Below are positions 1-8,699 of a DNA stretch of 64,000 bases, piece by piece. Under the pieces are notes generated by a model that saw only the letters and a list, made by a program, of their open reading frames with translations, was not told where the DNA came from and searched no databases. Made by a program: the position numbers and the translations under genes. This DNA comes from Paenibacillus wynnii (GTDB lineage: Bacteria > Bacillota > Bacilli > Paenibacillales > Paenibacillaceae), in contig NZ_JAUSTK010000022.1 of assembly GCF_030812855.1 (NCBI RefSeq), positions 23,291-87,290 on the forward strand. Reading direction: 5' to 3'. How positions within the stretch are numbered: position 1 is the first letter of the stretch; every line of letters begins with the position of its first letter.

Positions 1-1
1 T

Positions 2-2350
2 GATGATCAATGGGAAAGTTTAGCCAGTACTGAGTTAACGTTTAAAGGCCTGGATACGTACGCTGACGTTTATATTAATGAGGAACTTGCTCTCTCGGCA
101 GACAACATGTTCAAAGAATGGAGGCTTAATGTAAAAGGACTGCTAAAGGCAGGTGAGAATGAAATTAGGGTGAAGTTTCGTTCAGTGGTAACGGAAGACC
201 TGCCGAAGCTTGAGCAATTGGGATATGCCCTGCCTGCTGCGAATGACCAATCAGAGCTGGGCGGGCTTGAAGAGAAGCGAATTAGTATCTTTGCCCGAAA
301 AGCTCCATATCATTATGGTTGGGATTGGGGTCCGAGATTCGTAACCAGCGGGATTTGGCGTGAGGTAATTCTGGAAGGACGCGACACTGCGGCAATAGCT
401 GACCTATATATTCGCCAGAACCATATAACGGAGAAGGAAGCGCGTCTGACGGCTGTATTAGATGTAGCTACTCCGGAAGCATGGGAAGGATTGCTGCGTA
501 TATCCGCAGACGGACAGGAATGGATGCGGGCGGTCTCACTGAAAGCCGGCAAGCAAACCGTTGAAATGGATATCGTCGTGGATCAGCCGCGCCTATGGTG
601 GTGCCGGGGTCTGGGTGACCCTCATTTGTACAGCTTTCAAGCGGAATTGGTTCAAGGTAGAGAAACCGCAGCGAGTGCAAGTGTACGAACCGGACTTCGG
701 GAGATCAAGCTTATTCGGAAAAAGGATGAGCGGGGGACTTCATTTGCTTTTGAATTAAATGGGGTATCGGTCTTTGCCAAAGGTTCTAATCATATTCCGA
801 ATGACAGTTTCTCCACAGAAGTTACTGAGGAACGTTACCGTCATGAAATCGCAACCGCAGTGGAATCTAATATGAACATGCTGAGAGTATGGGGCGGCGG
901 GATTTATGAGGAGGATATCTTTTATCGTCTATGTGATGAATACGGAATACTGGTATGGCAAGACTTTATGTTCGCCTGCAGCATGTATCCCGGGGATGAA
1001 CAATTTTTGGAGAGTGTTCGTGGAGAAGCAGAATATAATGTGAAAAGATTGCGGAACCACCCGTGCATGGCCTTATGGTGCGGCAATAATGAGATCGATT
1101 CGGCTTGGGCGCATTACGGAGAAAATATGGGTTGGGGTTGGAAAAAAGAGTATAGCCCTGAAATTCGGGATGTAATGTGGGGACATTACCAGGAAATTTT
1201 CCATCGTATTCTGCCTGAAGCTGTTGAAGCCTATCACTCCGGTATCGATTACTGGCCTTCTTCTCCTCTGCGCGATCTTACGGGGGATATTAATCAACAT
1301 GCTACACGCACCACAGGTGAAGGGGATGTCCATTATTGGGGTGTTTGGCACGCAACGGAGCCTTTTGAGAACTATAATCTGAATGTCGGCCGCTTCATGA
1401 GTGAATATGGCTTCCAGTCGTTCCCTGAGCTGAAGTCAGTGATGAGTTATACGGAAGAACAGGATATGGAGCTTACCTCGGATGTTATGATGGCCCACCA
1501 AAAAAATGGACGCGGCAACCTATTGATTAAGGATTATATGGATATGTATTTGCCGAAGCCAAAAGATTTCACGGCCTTCCTATATATGAGCCAGCTTCTG
1601 CAGGCTGAAGCGATACGCATCGCCATCGAAAGTCACAGAAGAAACAAGCCATTTTGCATGGGTACCCTGTACTGGCAAATGAACGATTGCTGGCCGGTAG
1701 CCTCTTGGGCGGGTATGGATTATTACGGGCGCTGGAAGGCTTTGCAATACGCGGTACGTAAAAGTTTTCAGGAAGTTATTCTCTCTGTTAAGACTACGGA
1801 TGCCGGGCAACTGGATGTTCATGCCGTTTCAGATTTAAGAGAAGCGCTGAACACGGAGTTGTCTATTAAGTTATATCAATTGGATGGTTCAGTACTTGAT
1901 GAATGGTCCCAATCGGTAGATCTTGAAGCAGACTCTGCGGCTGTTATATTTTCGATTCCGGTTGCTGAACTGCTGAATGGACATGCGCAAGAGAATGTAG
2001 TGTTATCTCTCGAGTTGGTATCAGAGGATCAAACCTTGGATCGCAAAGAGCACTATATGGTTCCGGCAAAAGATATGAAGTTCAGCAAACCTGAAATTAC
2101 GATCGTTGAAACTCCGGGCAGCGGGGGTCTCAGCTTTACAGTTACGAGTGACATTCTCTCCAGAGGCGTTTATTTAACTTCAGAGGACGAGGGGATATTC
2201 TCGGATAACTTCTTTGATCTTCTGCCGGGTCAATCCAAAACGGTGGAGTTCTCCCAACGGGGTACAGGCGATAAGGACTGGATTCCAACGGCACCTAAGG
2301 GGCTGAAGGTTCAATCGATGGCTGATTTTATAGATGAGAGTTTGCTATAA
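2..2350 (+). CDS. GH2 beta-mannosidase, 5'-truncated by the window edge
   Basis: The open frame runs in from the left edge without a start codon. The first in-frame ATG is at 107, but the codons before it already encode the GH2 sugar-binding fold (GLDTYADVYIN), so the gene begins upstream of the window. 782 residues are visible; family members are usually a little over 800, so only a short N-terminus is missing. The acid/base Glu lies in WCGNNEID (codon 1091-1093) and the nucleophile in MSEYGFQSFPE (codon 1403-1405), both intact. These motifs match GH2 beta-mannosidases rather than beta-galactosidases. No signal peptide can be judged. The enzyme should release mannose from the non-reducing ends of manno-oligosaccharides. 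It sits 42 bp upstream of an alpha-galactosidase, and the pair would suit intracellular breakdown of galactomannan fragments. Confidence 0.93.
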   Translation, partial: DDQWESLASTELTFKGLDTYADVYINEELALSADNMFKEWRLNVKGLLKAGENEIRVKFRSVVTEDLPKLEQLGYALPAANDQSELGGLEEKRISIFARKAPYHYGWDWGPRFVTSGIWREVILEGRDTAAIADLYIRQNHITEKEARLTAVLDVATPEAWEGLLRISADGQEWMRAVSLKAGKQTVEMDIVVDQPRLWWCRGLGDPHLYSFQAELVQGRETAASASVRTGLREIKLIRKKDERGTSFAFELNGVSVFAKGSNHIPNDSFSTEVTEERYRHEIATAVESNMNMLRVWGGGIYEEDIFYRLCDEYGILVWQDFMFACSMYPGDEQFLESVRGEAEYNVKRLRNHPCMALWCGNNEIDSAWAHYGENMGWGWKKEYSPEIRDVMWGHYQEIFHRILPEAVEAYHSGIDYWPSSPLRDLTGDINQHATRTTGEGDVHYWGVWHATEPFENYNLNVGRFMSEYGFQSFPELKSVMSYTEEQDMELTSDVMMAHQKNGRGNLLIKDYMDMYLPKPKDFTAFLYMSQLLQAEAIRIAIESHRRNKPFCMGTLYWQMNDCWPVASWAGMDYYGRWKALQYAVRKSFQEVILSVKTTDAGQLDVHAVSDLREALNTELSIKLYQLDGSVLDEWSQSVDLEADSAAVIFSIPVAELLNGHAQENVVLSLELVSEDQTLDRKEHYMVPAKDMKFSKPEITIVETPGSGGLSFTVTSDILSRGVYLTSEDEGIFSDNFFDLLPGQSKTVEFSQRGTGDKDWIPTAPKGLKVQSMADFIDESLL

Positions 2351-2392
2351 GTCCTGTTAAGAATATGTATCTTATGGAGAGAAGGTTAGTGC

Positions 2393-4558
2393 ATGGGGAT
2401 TACGGTACAGGAAGAAAAGGGACTTTTTCATTTACAGAGTAAAGGCATGAGTTACATTGTCCAGCTTATCAATGGATATCCGGTTCACGTTTATTGGGGT
2501 AAACCATTGCGGAATGATAGCAACTTGGAAGGTATGTTAAATCAGGGCGGGTACACCGGCTTGGACCGTCTACCGCAGGAATATCCTCAATACGGATCAG
2601 GCGATTTCCGGAATCCGGCCTATCAAGCCCGTTTAGAAGATGGAACACGGGTAACCGAACTGCGATACAACAGTTACCAGGTTATAGCGGGAAAACCCTC
2701 CTTGGAGGGGCTGCCTTCGGTCTATGTGGAGTCTGCAGAGGAAGCTGATACTCTGGAGTTAACGTTGACGGATGATTACGCGAAGCTGACCGTTATTCTT
2801 CGTTATACGGTTTACCATGAGATGGATGTGATCGCCCGTTCGGTACAATTCGTGAATCACGGAGAGTCTAAGCTGCAACTTCTTCGTGCACTCAGCGCCA
2901 GTGTCGATTTGCCAGCTGGTGAGCTGGATATGATCTATTTAGCAGGAGCATGGGCAAGAGAGGGCAATCTTACCCGCAGACGTCTGATGCAAGGTGGGAC
3001 TAATATTGAGAGCCGCAGAGGCATGAGCGGTCATCAGTTGAATCCGTTTGCAGCTCTTGCAAAACCCGGAACGGATGAGAATCAGGGAGAGGTATACGGC
3101 TTCAGTCTGGTGTACAGCGGTAATTTTGAGGCGGAAGCGGAAGTTGATTCCTTCGGGTCTACGCGCTTTTCCATCGGGTTGAATTCTTTCGACTTTAACT
3201 GGCTGCTGGAGCCCGGGGAGAAATTCCAAACCCCTGAAGTGGTTATGGTTTACTCCGCACAAGGGATTGGCGAAATGTCTCGGGTCTATCATCGGTTATA
3301 CCGGACTCGGCTATGCCGGGGGTCTTTCAGAGATAAGGAACGCCCAATACTAGTGAATAACTGGGAAGCGACATACTTTAACTTCAATACAGATAAGCTG
3401 GAGTCCATTGCAGCCGAAGCCTCGAAGCTGGGTATTGAGCTGTTCGTACTGGATGACGGCTGGTTCGGCAAAAGAGATGCCGATAATTCCTCCCTCGGAG
3501 ACTGGGTAGAAGATCTCCGCAAGCTGCCCGGTGGACTGAATGATCTGGCCCAACGTGTGAACGGACTGGGGCTACAGTTCGGCCTATGGGTAGAACCGGA
3601 AATGATCTCGCCGGATAGCGATTTATACCGCCAGCATCCCGACTGGTGTCTGCATGTGCCGGGCCGACGCCGGAGTGAATTGCGCTGGCAGTTGGTTCTG
3701 GATTACACCAGAGAAGAGGTAAGGGAGTATATTTATGAGTCACTGAGCCGTATTTTCTCTACTGTTCCTGTCTCTTATGTAAAATGGGATATGAATCGTT
3801 GTCTAACGGAGATTGGTTCAGCCCAGATTGCTCCTGATCGTCAGGGTGAAACTGCACATCGTTATGTGCTCGGCTTATATGAATTGCTAGAAAGTTTGAC
3901 GGCTAGATTCCCTAAGATCTTGTTCGAGAGCTGCTGCAGCGGAGGAGGACGTTTCGACCCCGGGATGCTGTATTATATGCCGCAGACCTGGACGAGCGAT
4001 AATACCGATGCGGTTGAACGTCTGAAGATCCAGTACGGGACGAGTCTAGTGTATCCTGTCAGTGCTATGGGAGCGCATGTATCCGCTGTCCCGAACCACC
4101 AGGTAGGACGTATTACGCCGCTCTCCTTCCGTGGAGATGTTGCTATGTCCGGTAACTTTGGCTATGAGCTGGATCTTACCAAATTCACCGCAGAAGAGAA
4201 GGAACTCGTTAAGGAGCAAGTCGCGAATTACAAAGAAATCCGCACCCTTGTTCAACAGGGCAACCTGTATCGGCTGCAAAGTCCATTCGAGGGGAATGAG
4301 ACGGCATGGATGTTCGTGACCGATGATCAACGTGAGGCATTGGTCTATTACTTCCGAGTGATGGCTGTGCCCAACCCACCGCACCGTAGTTTGAAGCTGA
4401 ACGGCTTAAATCCAGATTTCAACTATACGCTGGAAGAGTGTGGAGAAGTGTATGGCGGTGACCGACTGATGCAGGCAGGACTATCGCTGCCGGATGAACA
4501 AAGAGATTATGTTAGTGGTTGTTATAAGTTGAAGGCAGTAGACAAGACCGCTCAATAG
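2393..4558 (+). CDS. GH36 alpha-galactosidase
   Basis: 721 residues with no signal peptide, so probably cytoplasmic. This is the usual length for GH36 retaining alpha-galactosidases. The N-terminal half is the beta-supersandwich domain and the catalytic TIM barrel follows from about residue 320. The nucleophile is Asp466 in YVKWDMNR and the acid/base is Asp536 in TSDNTDAVERL; the CCSGGGRFD loop of the family lies between them. The ATG start is preceded by GGAGAGAAGG. It follows the beta-mannosidase by 42 bp and is followed by a strong terminator, so the two probably form the end of one transcript. Expected role: removal of alpha-1,6-linked galactose from galactomannan or raffinose-type oligosaccharides. 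Confidence 0.95.
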   Translation: MGITVQEEKGLFHLQSKGMSYIVQLINGYPVHVYWGKPLRNDSNLEGMLNQGGYTGLDRLPQEYPQYGSGDFRNPAYQARLEDGTRVTELRYNSYQVIAGKPSLEGLPSVYVESAEEADTLELTLTDDYAKLTVILRYTVYHEMDVIARSVQFVNHGESKLQLLRALSASVDLPAGELDMIYLAGAWAREGNLTRRRLMQGGTNIESRRGMSGHQLNPFAALAKPGTDENQGEVYGFSLVYSGNFEAEAEVDSFGSTRFSIGLNSFDFNWLLEPGEKFQTPEVVMVYSAQGIGEMSRVYHRLYRTRLCRGSFRDKERPILVNNWEATYFNFNTDKLESIAAEASKLGIELFVLDDGWFGKRDADNSSLGDWVEDLRKLPGGLNDLAQRVNGLGLQFGLWVEPEMISPDSDLYRQHPDWCLHVPGRRRSELRWQLVLDYTREEVREYIYESLSRIFSTVPVSYVKWDMNRCLTEIGSAQIAPDRQGETAHRYVLGLYELLESLTARFPKILFESCCSGGGRFDPGMLYYMPQTWTSDNTDAVERLKIQYGTSLVYPVSAMGAHVSAVPNHQVGRITPLSFRGDVAMSGNFGYELDLTKFTAEEKELVKEQVANYKEIRTLVQQGNLYRLQSPFEGNETAWMFVTDDQREALVYYFRVMAVPNPPHRSLKLNGLNPDFNYTLEECGEVYGGDRLMQAGLSLPDEQRDYVSGCYKLKAVDKTAQ

Positions 4559-4572
4559 GAAATGTGCATTAC

Positions 4573-4605
4573 AAAGGCAAGCCAAGAATCCTTGGCTTGC
4601 CTTTA
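4573..4605 (+). terminator. Rho-independent terminator after the alpha-galactosidase
   Basis: A perfect 13-bp stem (AAGGCAAGCCAAG against CTTGGCTTGCCTT) with loop AATC lies 15 bases after the stop codon. The stem ends in CTTT but has no long U-run. It closes the mannosidase-galactosidase transcript just before the tandem array. Confidence 0.8.
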
Positions 4606-4616
4606 TGCGTGTATGA

Positions 4617-5355
4617 CTCGAGCGGAATGAAGTGCAAAAGTACATTTGAATTGGCGGAAACGAGCTACTGGAGCAGAATGAAGTGTATAAGTACATTAGA
4701 GTTGGTTAAAATGGATCGCTAGGGTCACTAGGGCCGAATGAAGTGTATAAGTACATTTGAATTGGTGTAATTGAGCTGCTGAAGCCGAAAGAAGTGTAAA
4801 AGTACATTTGAATTGGTGGAAACGAGCTACTGGAGCGGAATGAAGTGTATAAGTACATTAGAATTGGTGTAATTGAGCTGCTGAAGCCGAAAGAAGTGTA
4901 AAAGTACATTTGAATTGGTGGAAACGAGCTACTGGAGCTGAATGAAGTGTATAAGTACATTTGAATTGGTGTAATTGAGCTGCTGAAGCCGAAAGAAGTG
5001 TAAAAGTACATTTGAATTGGTGGAAACGAGCTACTGGAGCGGAATGAAGTGTATAAGTACATTAGAATTGGTGTAATTGAGCTGCTGAAGCCGAAAGAAG
5101 TGTAAAAGTACATTTGAATTGGTGAAAACGTGCTACTGGAGTGGAATGAAGTGTAAAAGTACATTTGAATTGGTTAAAATGGATCGCAGGGGCCGATTGA
5201 AGTGTATAAGTACATTTGAATTGGTGAAAACGTGCTACTGGAGTGGAATGAAGTGTATAAGTACATTTGAATTGGTGAAAACGACCTACTGGAGCGGAAT
5301 GAAGTGTATAAGTACATTTGAATTGGTGAAAACGACCTACTGGAGCGGAATGAAG
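4617..5355. repeat. 51-bp tandem repeat array 1, 14 copies, with a 102-bp higher-order period
   Basis: The core AAGTGTAWAAGTACATTTGAATTGG recurs at 4630, 4681, 4741, 4792, 4843, 4894, 4945, 4996, 5047, 5098, 5149, 5200, 5251 and 5302. A broken copy begins at 5353. Spacing is exactly 51 bp except 60 bp at 4681-4741. From 4741 to 5098 two unit types alternate: one with GTGTAATTGAGCTGC and one with GTGGAAACGAGCTAC. The real period there is therefore 102 bp, a sign of recent dimer amplification. There are no unique spacers, so it is not a CRISPR. Because 51 bp is 17 codons without a stop, open frames run through the array on both strands; I do not regard them as genes. Confidence 0.95.
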
Positions 5356-5470
5356 AGTGTATTTTCCCTGAATATTCCCTACAGGTTTCCTCACTTCACA
5401 TTGACTTGAATAATCCTCACCCCTATGATGATTAATAAAAGAAAAGAGAAGACGAGGAGTGTCAGACATC

Positions 5471-5974
5471 ATGGCTTTGGAGATTGAACGCAAGTTTCTG
5501 CTGCCGGAATATCCGGAACAGCGTATACAAGATGGAGAGCTTAAGATTCACACCCAGCAGAATATTGATCAGACCTATCTGGCGATTGAGGATGGTCAGG
5601 AGCTCCGGGTACGCAAAATTACGGATCTCGACTCAGGAGAGGTAACCTTTACGCATACGTTCAAGGATGGCAAAGGGATTAGCCGCGAAGAGATTGAATA
5701 TTTCATCTCTGAGGGTCTATATAATCAAATGATTGAGGCAGTCAAGGCTGTACCGCTGATCAAAAAACGCCTCACAGGCGAATGGAACGGCACAACAGTA
5801 GAGATTGACGTATATACTCAACTGGAGCTGTCCGTGCTGGAGGTGGAATTCGATTCACTGGAGGAAGCGGAGAGCTTCAAGGCACCGGAATGGTTCGGCG
5901 AGGACGTTAGCACAGACCGGAAGTACAGCAACAAAACCGTTTGGAAAGAGCTCCAGAATAAATCCTCCAGATAA
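5471..5974 (+). CDS. CYTH domain protein (triphosphate tunnel metalloenzyme family)
   Basis: 167 residues. The N-terminus carries the family hallmark EIERK at residues 4-8, which binds triphosphate and metal. Alternating charged beta-strand segments typical of the eight-stranded tunnel follow (RVRKI, THTFK, EIEVY-like strands). Members hydrolyse inorganic triphosphate or related triphosphorylated substrates; the exact substrate cannot be read from sequence. I prefer the ATG at 5471 over the in-frame GTG at 5459, because the GAGGAG ribosome binding site (5454-5459) overlaps the GTG but lies 11 bases before the ATG. The gene stands alone between the repeat array and threonine synthase. Confidence 0.85.
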   Translation: MALEIERKFLLPEYPEQRIQDGELKIHTQQNIDQTYLAIEDGQELRVRKITDLDSGEVTFTHTFKDGKGISREEIEYFISEGLYNQMIEAVKAVPLIKKRLTGEWNGTTVEIDVYTQLELSVLEVEFDSLEEAESFKAPEWFGEDVSTDRKYSNKTVWKELQNKSSR

Positions 5975-6041
5975 ATATCCGGAGGCCAAAGCTGACATAA
6001 AAATAACGGACTTTAACGCGTAAACGTGTTACTATGTAAAG

Positions 6042-6076
6042 TGAATTTAAGCATCATACTGTAAGGCTTAAATTCA
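6042..6076 (+). promoter_or_regulatory. Perfect 11-bp inverted repeat in the thrC leader
   Basis: TGAATTTAAGC (6042-6052) is mirrored by GCTTAAATTCA (6066-6076), 42 bases before the thrC start. It has no U-run, so it is not a standard terminator. It could be an operator or a leader hairpin. No T-box features are visible. Confidence 0.4.
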
Positions 6077-6117
6077 GCTTATATAGGTTAAATAAAGAGG
6101 GGTTCAGGAGGATGAGT

Positions 6118-7512
6118 ATGAAGTATATAAGCACAAGAGGCAATGTGGAAGCTAAGGGCTTTATTGATACTGTCTTAATGGGATTGGCTGATGACGGTGG
6201 ATTGATGATTCCCTCCGAGATTCCGGTGATTTCGGCAGCTACTTTGGAAGAGTGGAGAAGCTTGACCTACCAGGAGTTGTTTCTGAAGATTTTCTCTTAT
6301 TATACGAACGATGAGATTCCATATGAAGATTTGAAGGAAATGGTGTACACCAGCTATGCCAATTTCCGTGCACCGGAAGTAACGCCTGTTCATCCAATCA
6401 ATGATTCTTTATACGTGCTGGAGCTGTTCCACGGACCTACCTTTGCGTTCAAGGATGTAGCGCTGCAATTTATGGGTGAGCTGTATTCCTATATCTCCAA
6501 AAAACAGAACAAAATCATCCATATCCTCGGCGCGACCTCGGGGGATACCGGAGCGGCGGCCATTCAGGGTGTTCGCGGCAAGGAAGGCATCAAGATCTGT
6601 ATCCTGCATCCGCATGGCAAAGTGAGTAAGGTGCAAGAGCTGCAAATGACAACAGTTGATGATAGTAACGTCTTGAATTTGTCTGTAAAAGGCAACTTTG
6701 ACGATTGCCAAAAGGTGATCAAGGATCTGTTCGCGGATCTGGACTTCAAGAGCAAATATCACCTGCGTGCGATTAACTCTATCAACTTTGTGCGTATTTT
6801 GGCTCAGACGGTTTATTACTTCTATGCTTACCTGCAGGTTGAGGGAAGTGCAGACAAGAAGATCAATATTAGTGTACCTTCCGGTAACTTTGGTAATATC
6901 TTTTCGGGATATCTCGCGAAAAAAATGGGGCTTCCGATTAACAAGCTGATCATCGCAACGAACGAAAATAACATTCTGGAACGCTTTGTGAATACTGGGG
7001 AATACAAGCCCGGTGGTTTTACAAGCACATATAGTCCTTCAATGGATATTCAGGTGGCGAGCAACTTTGAGCGGTATCTATATTATCTGATTGGCGAAGA
7101 TACCGAGAAGCTGTCCTCGTATATGTCTGCCCTGCAGACTGACGGCAAAATCACTATCGAAGGTGAAACCCTTCAGCAGGTTCAATCGGACTTTGCAGCA
7201 CTCGGCGTAAAAAATGAACTGTGTCTCGATACGATCAGCAAATACCAGAAAGATCACGGATATCTGCTTGACCCGCATACTGCCTGCGGCATCGCGGCTT
7301 ATGAAGCCTTTAACGGCCCGGACGAGCTGGGTATCACCTTTGCGACTGCGCATCCGGCTAAATTTGATGAAGCAATTACCCTAATCGACATTAAGCAGGA
7401 GTTCCCGGACGAAATAGAAGCGCTGTTCTTGATGCCTCAACACCAGACGGTGGTAGATCACAACAAGGATGAGATCGTACAGCTCCTGAAGTTCTTTTAT
7501 GAATCCAATTAG
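6118..7512 (+). CDS. thrC: Threonine synthase
   Basis: 464 residues, PLP-dependent, converting O-phosphohomoserine to threonine in the last step of threonine synthesis. It is the longer class with N-terminus KYISTRGN. The PLP-binding lysine is Lys112 in the GPTFAFKD motif, and the phosphate-binding loop GATSGDTGAAA and the PSGNFGN motif are present. An ATG at 6112 is also in frame, but AGGAGG (6106-6111) abuts it directly and is correctly spaced from the ATG at 6118, so 6118 is the better start. Alone in its transcript: the CYTH gene ends 143 bp upstream and a terminator follows. Confidence 0.95.
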   Translation: MKYISTRGNVEAKGFIDTVLMGLADDGGLMIPSEIPVISAATLEEWRSLTYQELFLKIFSYYTNDEIPYEDLKEMVYTSYANFRAPEVTPVHPINDSLYVLELFHGPTFAFKDVALQFMGELYSYISKKQNKIIHILGATSGDTGAAAIQGVRGKEGIKICILHPHGKVSKVQELQMTTVDDSNVLNLSVKGNFDDCQKVIKDLFADLDFKSKYHLRAINSINFVRILAQTVYYFYAYLQVEGSADKKINISVPSGNFGNIFSGYLAKKMGLPINKLIIATNENNILERFVNTGEYKPGGFTSTYSPSMDIQVASNFERYLYYLIGEDTEKLSSYMSALQTDGKITIEGETLQQVQSDFAALGVKNELCLDTISKYQKDHGYLLDPHTACGIAAYEAFNGPDELGITFATAHPAKFDEAITLIDIKQEFPDEIEALFLMPQHQTVVDHNKDEIVQLLKFFYESN

Positions 7513-7531
7513 CTTGTAACATATGCTGTGC

Positions 7532-7572
7532 AACAAACCTCGTGCTTGGTTAAGGCGGGGTTTGTTCGTTTA
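7532..7572 (+). terminator. Terminator after thrC
   Basis: AACAAACCTCG (7532-7542) pairs with CGGGGTTTGTT (7556-7566) with one mismatch and a 13-base loop, followed by a moderately T-rich tail. It lies 20 bases after the thrC stop. Confidence 0.7.
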
Positions 7573-7677
7573 TCATAAATTGTCGGAATTTTGTCGTAAA
7601 AAGTAGACATTACTACCTCGAGAATGAGAAAATAGAATTTAGAGTCAGTAAGAACAAAAAAAGGACGGGATATTATT

Positions 7678-8664
7678 ATGTCAATTCGATTCGGGGTTGT
7701 AGGAACAAACTGGATTACAGACCGCTTCGTTCAAGCCGGCCTGGAGAATGAGGAGTTTATCCTGACTGCGGTGTACTCCCGTACAGAAGATAAGGGACAA
7801 TCATTTGCAGCGAAATATGGCGGAGCTGCTATTTACACTAACCTAGAAGAGATGGTGTCCAGCAGTGATGTGGATGCAGTATATATTGCCAGCCCTAACT
7901 CCATGCACGCGGAGCAGGCCATCATCTGTCTGAATCATGGGAAGCATGTGATATGTGAGAAGCCGATTGCTTCCAACAGCGCAGAACTGAAAAGAATGAT
8001 TGAGGCAGCGCGGAATAATGATGTGTTGCTGATGGAGGCCTTGAAATCTACCTTCATGCCTAACTTTAGAATTGTAAAAGATAACCTGTATAAAATCGGG
8101 CGTGTTCGGCGCTATTTTGCAAGCTACTGTCAATACTCTTCGCGTTATGATGCATTCCGGCAGGGAACGGTGTTAAATGCTTTCAATCCTGCTTATTCCA
8201 ACGGCTCACTAATGGATCTGGGCATCTATTGTCTGTATCCGATGGTAGCACTCTTCGGCAAGCCGGAATCCGTTCAGGCAACGGGTGTTTTGTTGTCCTC
8301 GGGAGTAGACGGAGAGGGAAGTATGGTCATGCGTTATTCAGACATGGATGCAGTTGTTATGCATTCCAAGATTGCTGATTCCTATTTGTCTGCAGAGATT
8401 CAAGGTGAGAACGGTACAATCGTTATCGATAAAATTAATCAGCCCTACGAGGTAAAAATACATTACCGTGACGGAACGATTGAGGAGCTAACCCAACCTC
8501 AGGTGTATGAGTCCATGTATTATGAGATTGAGGAGTTTATCACGTTGCTTAAGAACGGTGAACGGGAGAGTGGGATTAACAGTCATGCCAACTCTTTGGC
8601 AGTAGCTGAGGTTATGGAAGAAGCGAGAGCACAAATCGGACTCCGGTATACCTCTGATCTTTAG
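7678..8664 (+). CDS. Gfo/Idh/MocA family NAD(P)-dependent oxidoreductase
   Basis: 328 residues, cytoplasmic. The N-terminal Rossmann fold begins GVVGTNWITDRF (a GxxGxxx variant), and the family motif CEKPIA follows at about residue 100. The C-terminal alpha/beta domain carries the GSLMDLGIYCLYP segment typical of sugar or inositol dehydrogenase relatives. Substrate cannot be assigned; the family oxidises or reduces sugars, sugar phosphates and cyclitols. Start ATG has AAAGGACGGG upstream. A radical SAM gene begins 35 bp downstream on the same strand, so the two may be co-transcribed. A second member of the same family lies at 33853-34851. Confidence 0.88.
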   Translation: MSIRFGVVGTNWITDRFVQAGLENEEFILTAVYSRTEDKGQSFAAKYGGAAIYTNLEEMVSSSDVDAVYIASPNSMHAEQAIICLNHGKHVICEKPIASNSAELKRMIEAARNNDVLLMEALKSTFMPNFRIVKDNLYKIGRVRRYFASYCQYSSRYDAFRQGTVLNAFNPAYSNGSLMDLGIYCLYPMVALFGKPESVQATGVLLSSGVDGEGSMVMRYSDMDAVVMHSKIADSYLSAEIQGENGTIVIDKINQPYEVKIHYRDGTIEELTQPQVYESMYYEIEEFITLLKNGERESGINSHANSLAVAEVMEEARAQIGLRYTSDL

Positions 8665-8699
8665 GGCCTTACAACTTTGGGACGAATGGGGAGCAGAAC

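Noticed and set aside
4617..5355. CRISPR array
   Set aside because: The 51-bp units follow one another with no unique spacers, and no cas genes are present; copies differ by scattered substitutions, as in a tandem satellite.
5459..5470. GTG start for the CYTH protein
   Set aside because: The ribosome binding site overlaps this GTG; the ATG at 5471 is correctly spaced and begins the EIERK-type N-terminus used by the family.
4706..5493. Repeat proteins encoded on either strand of array 1
   Set aside because: Same reason as array 2; one step is 60 bp and copies show no sign of codon-level constraint.
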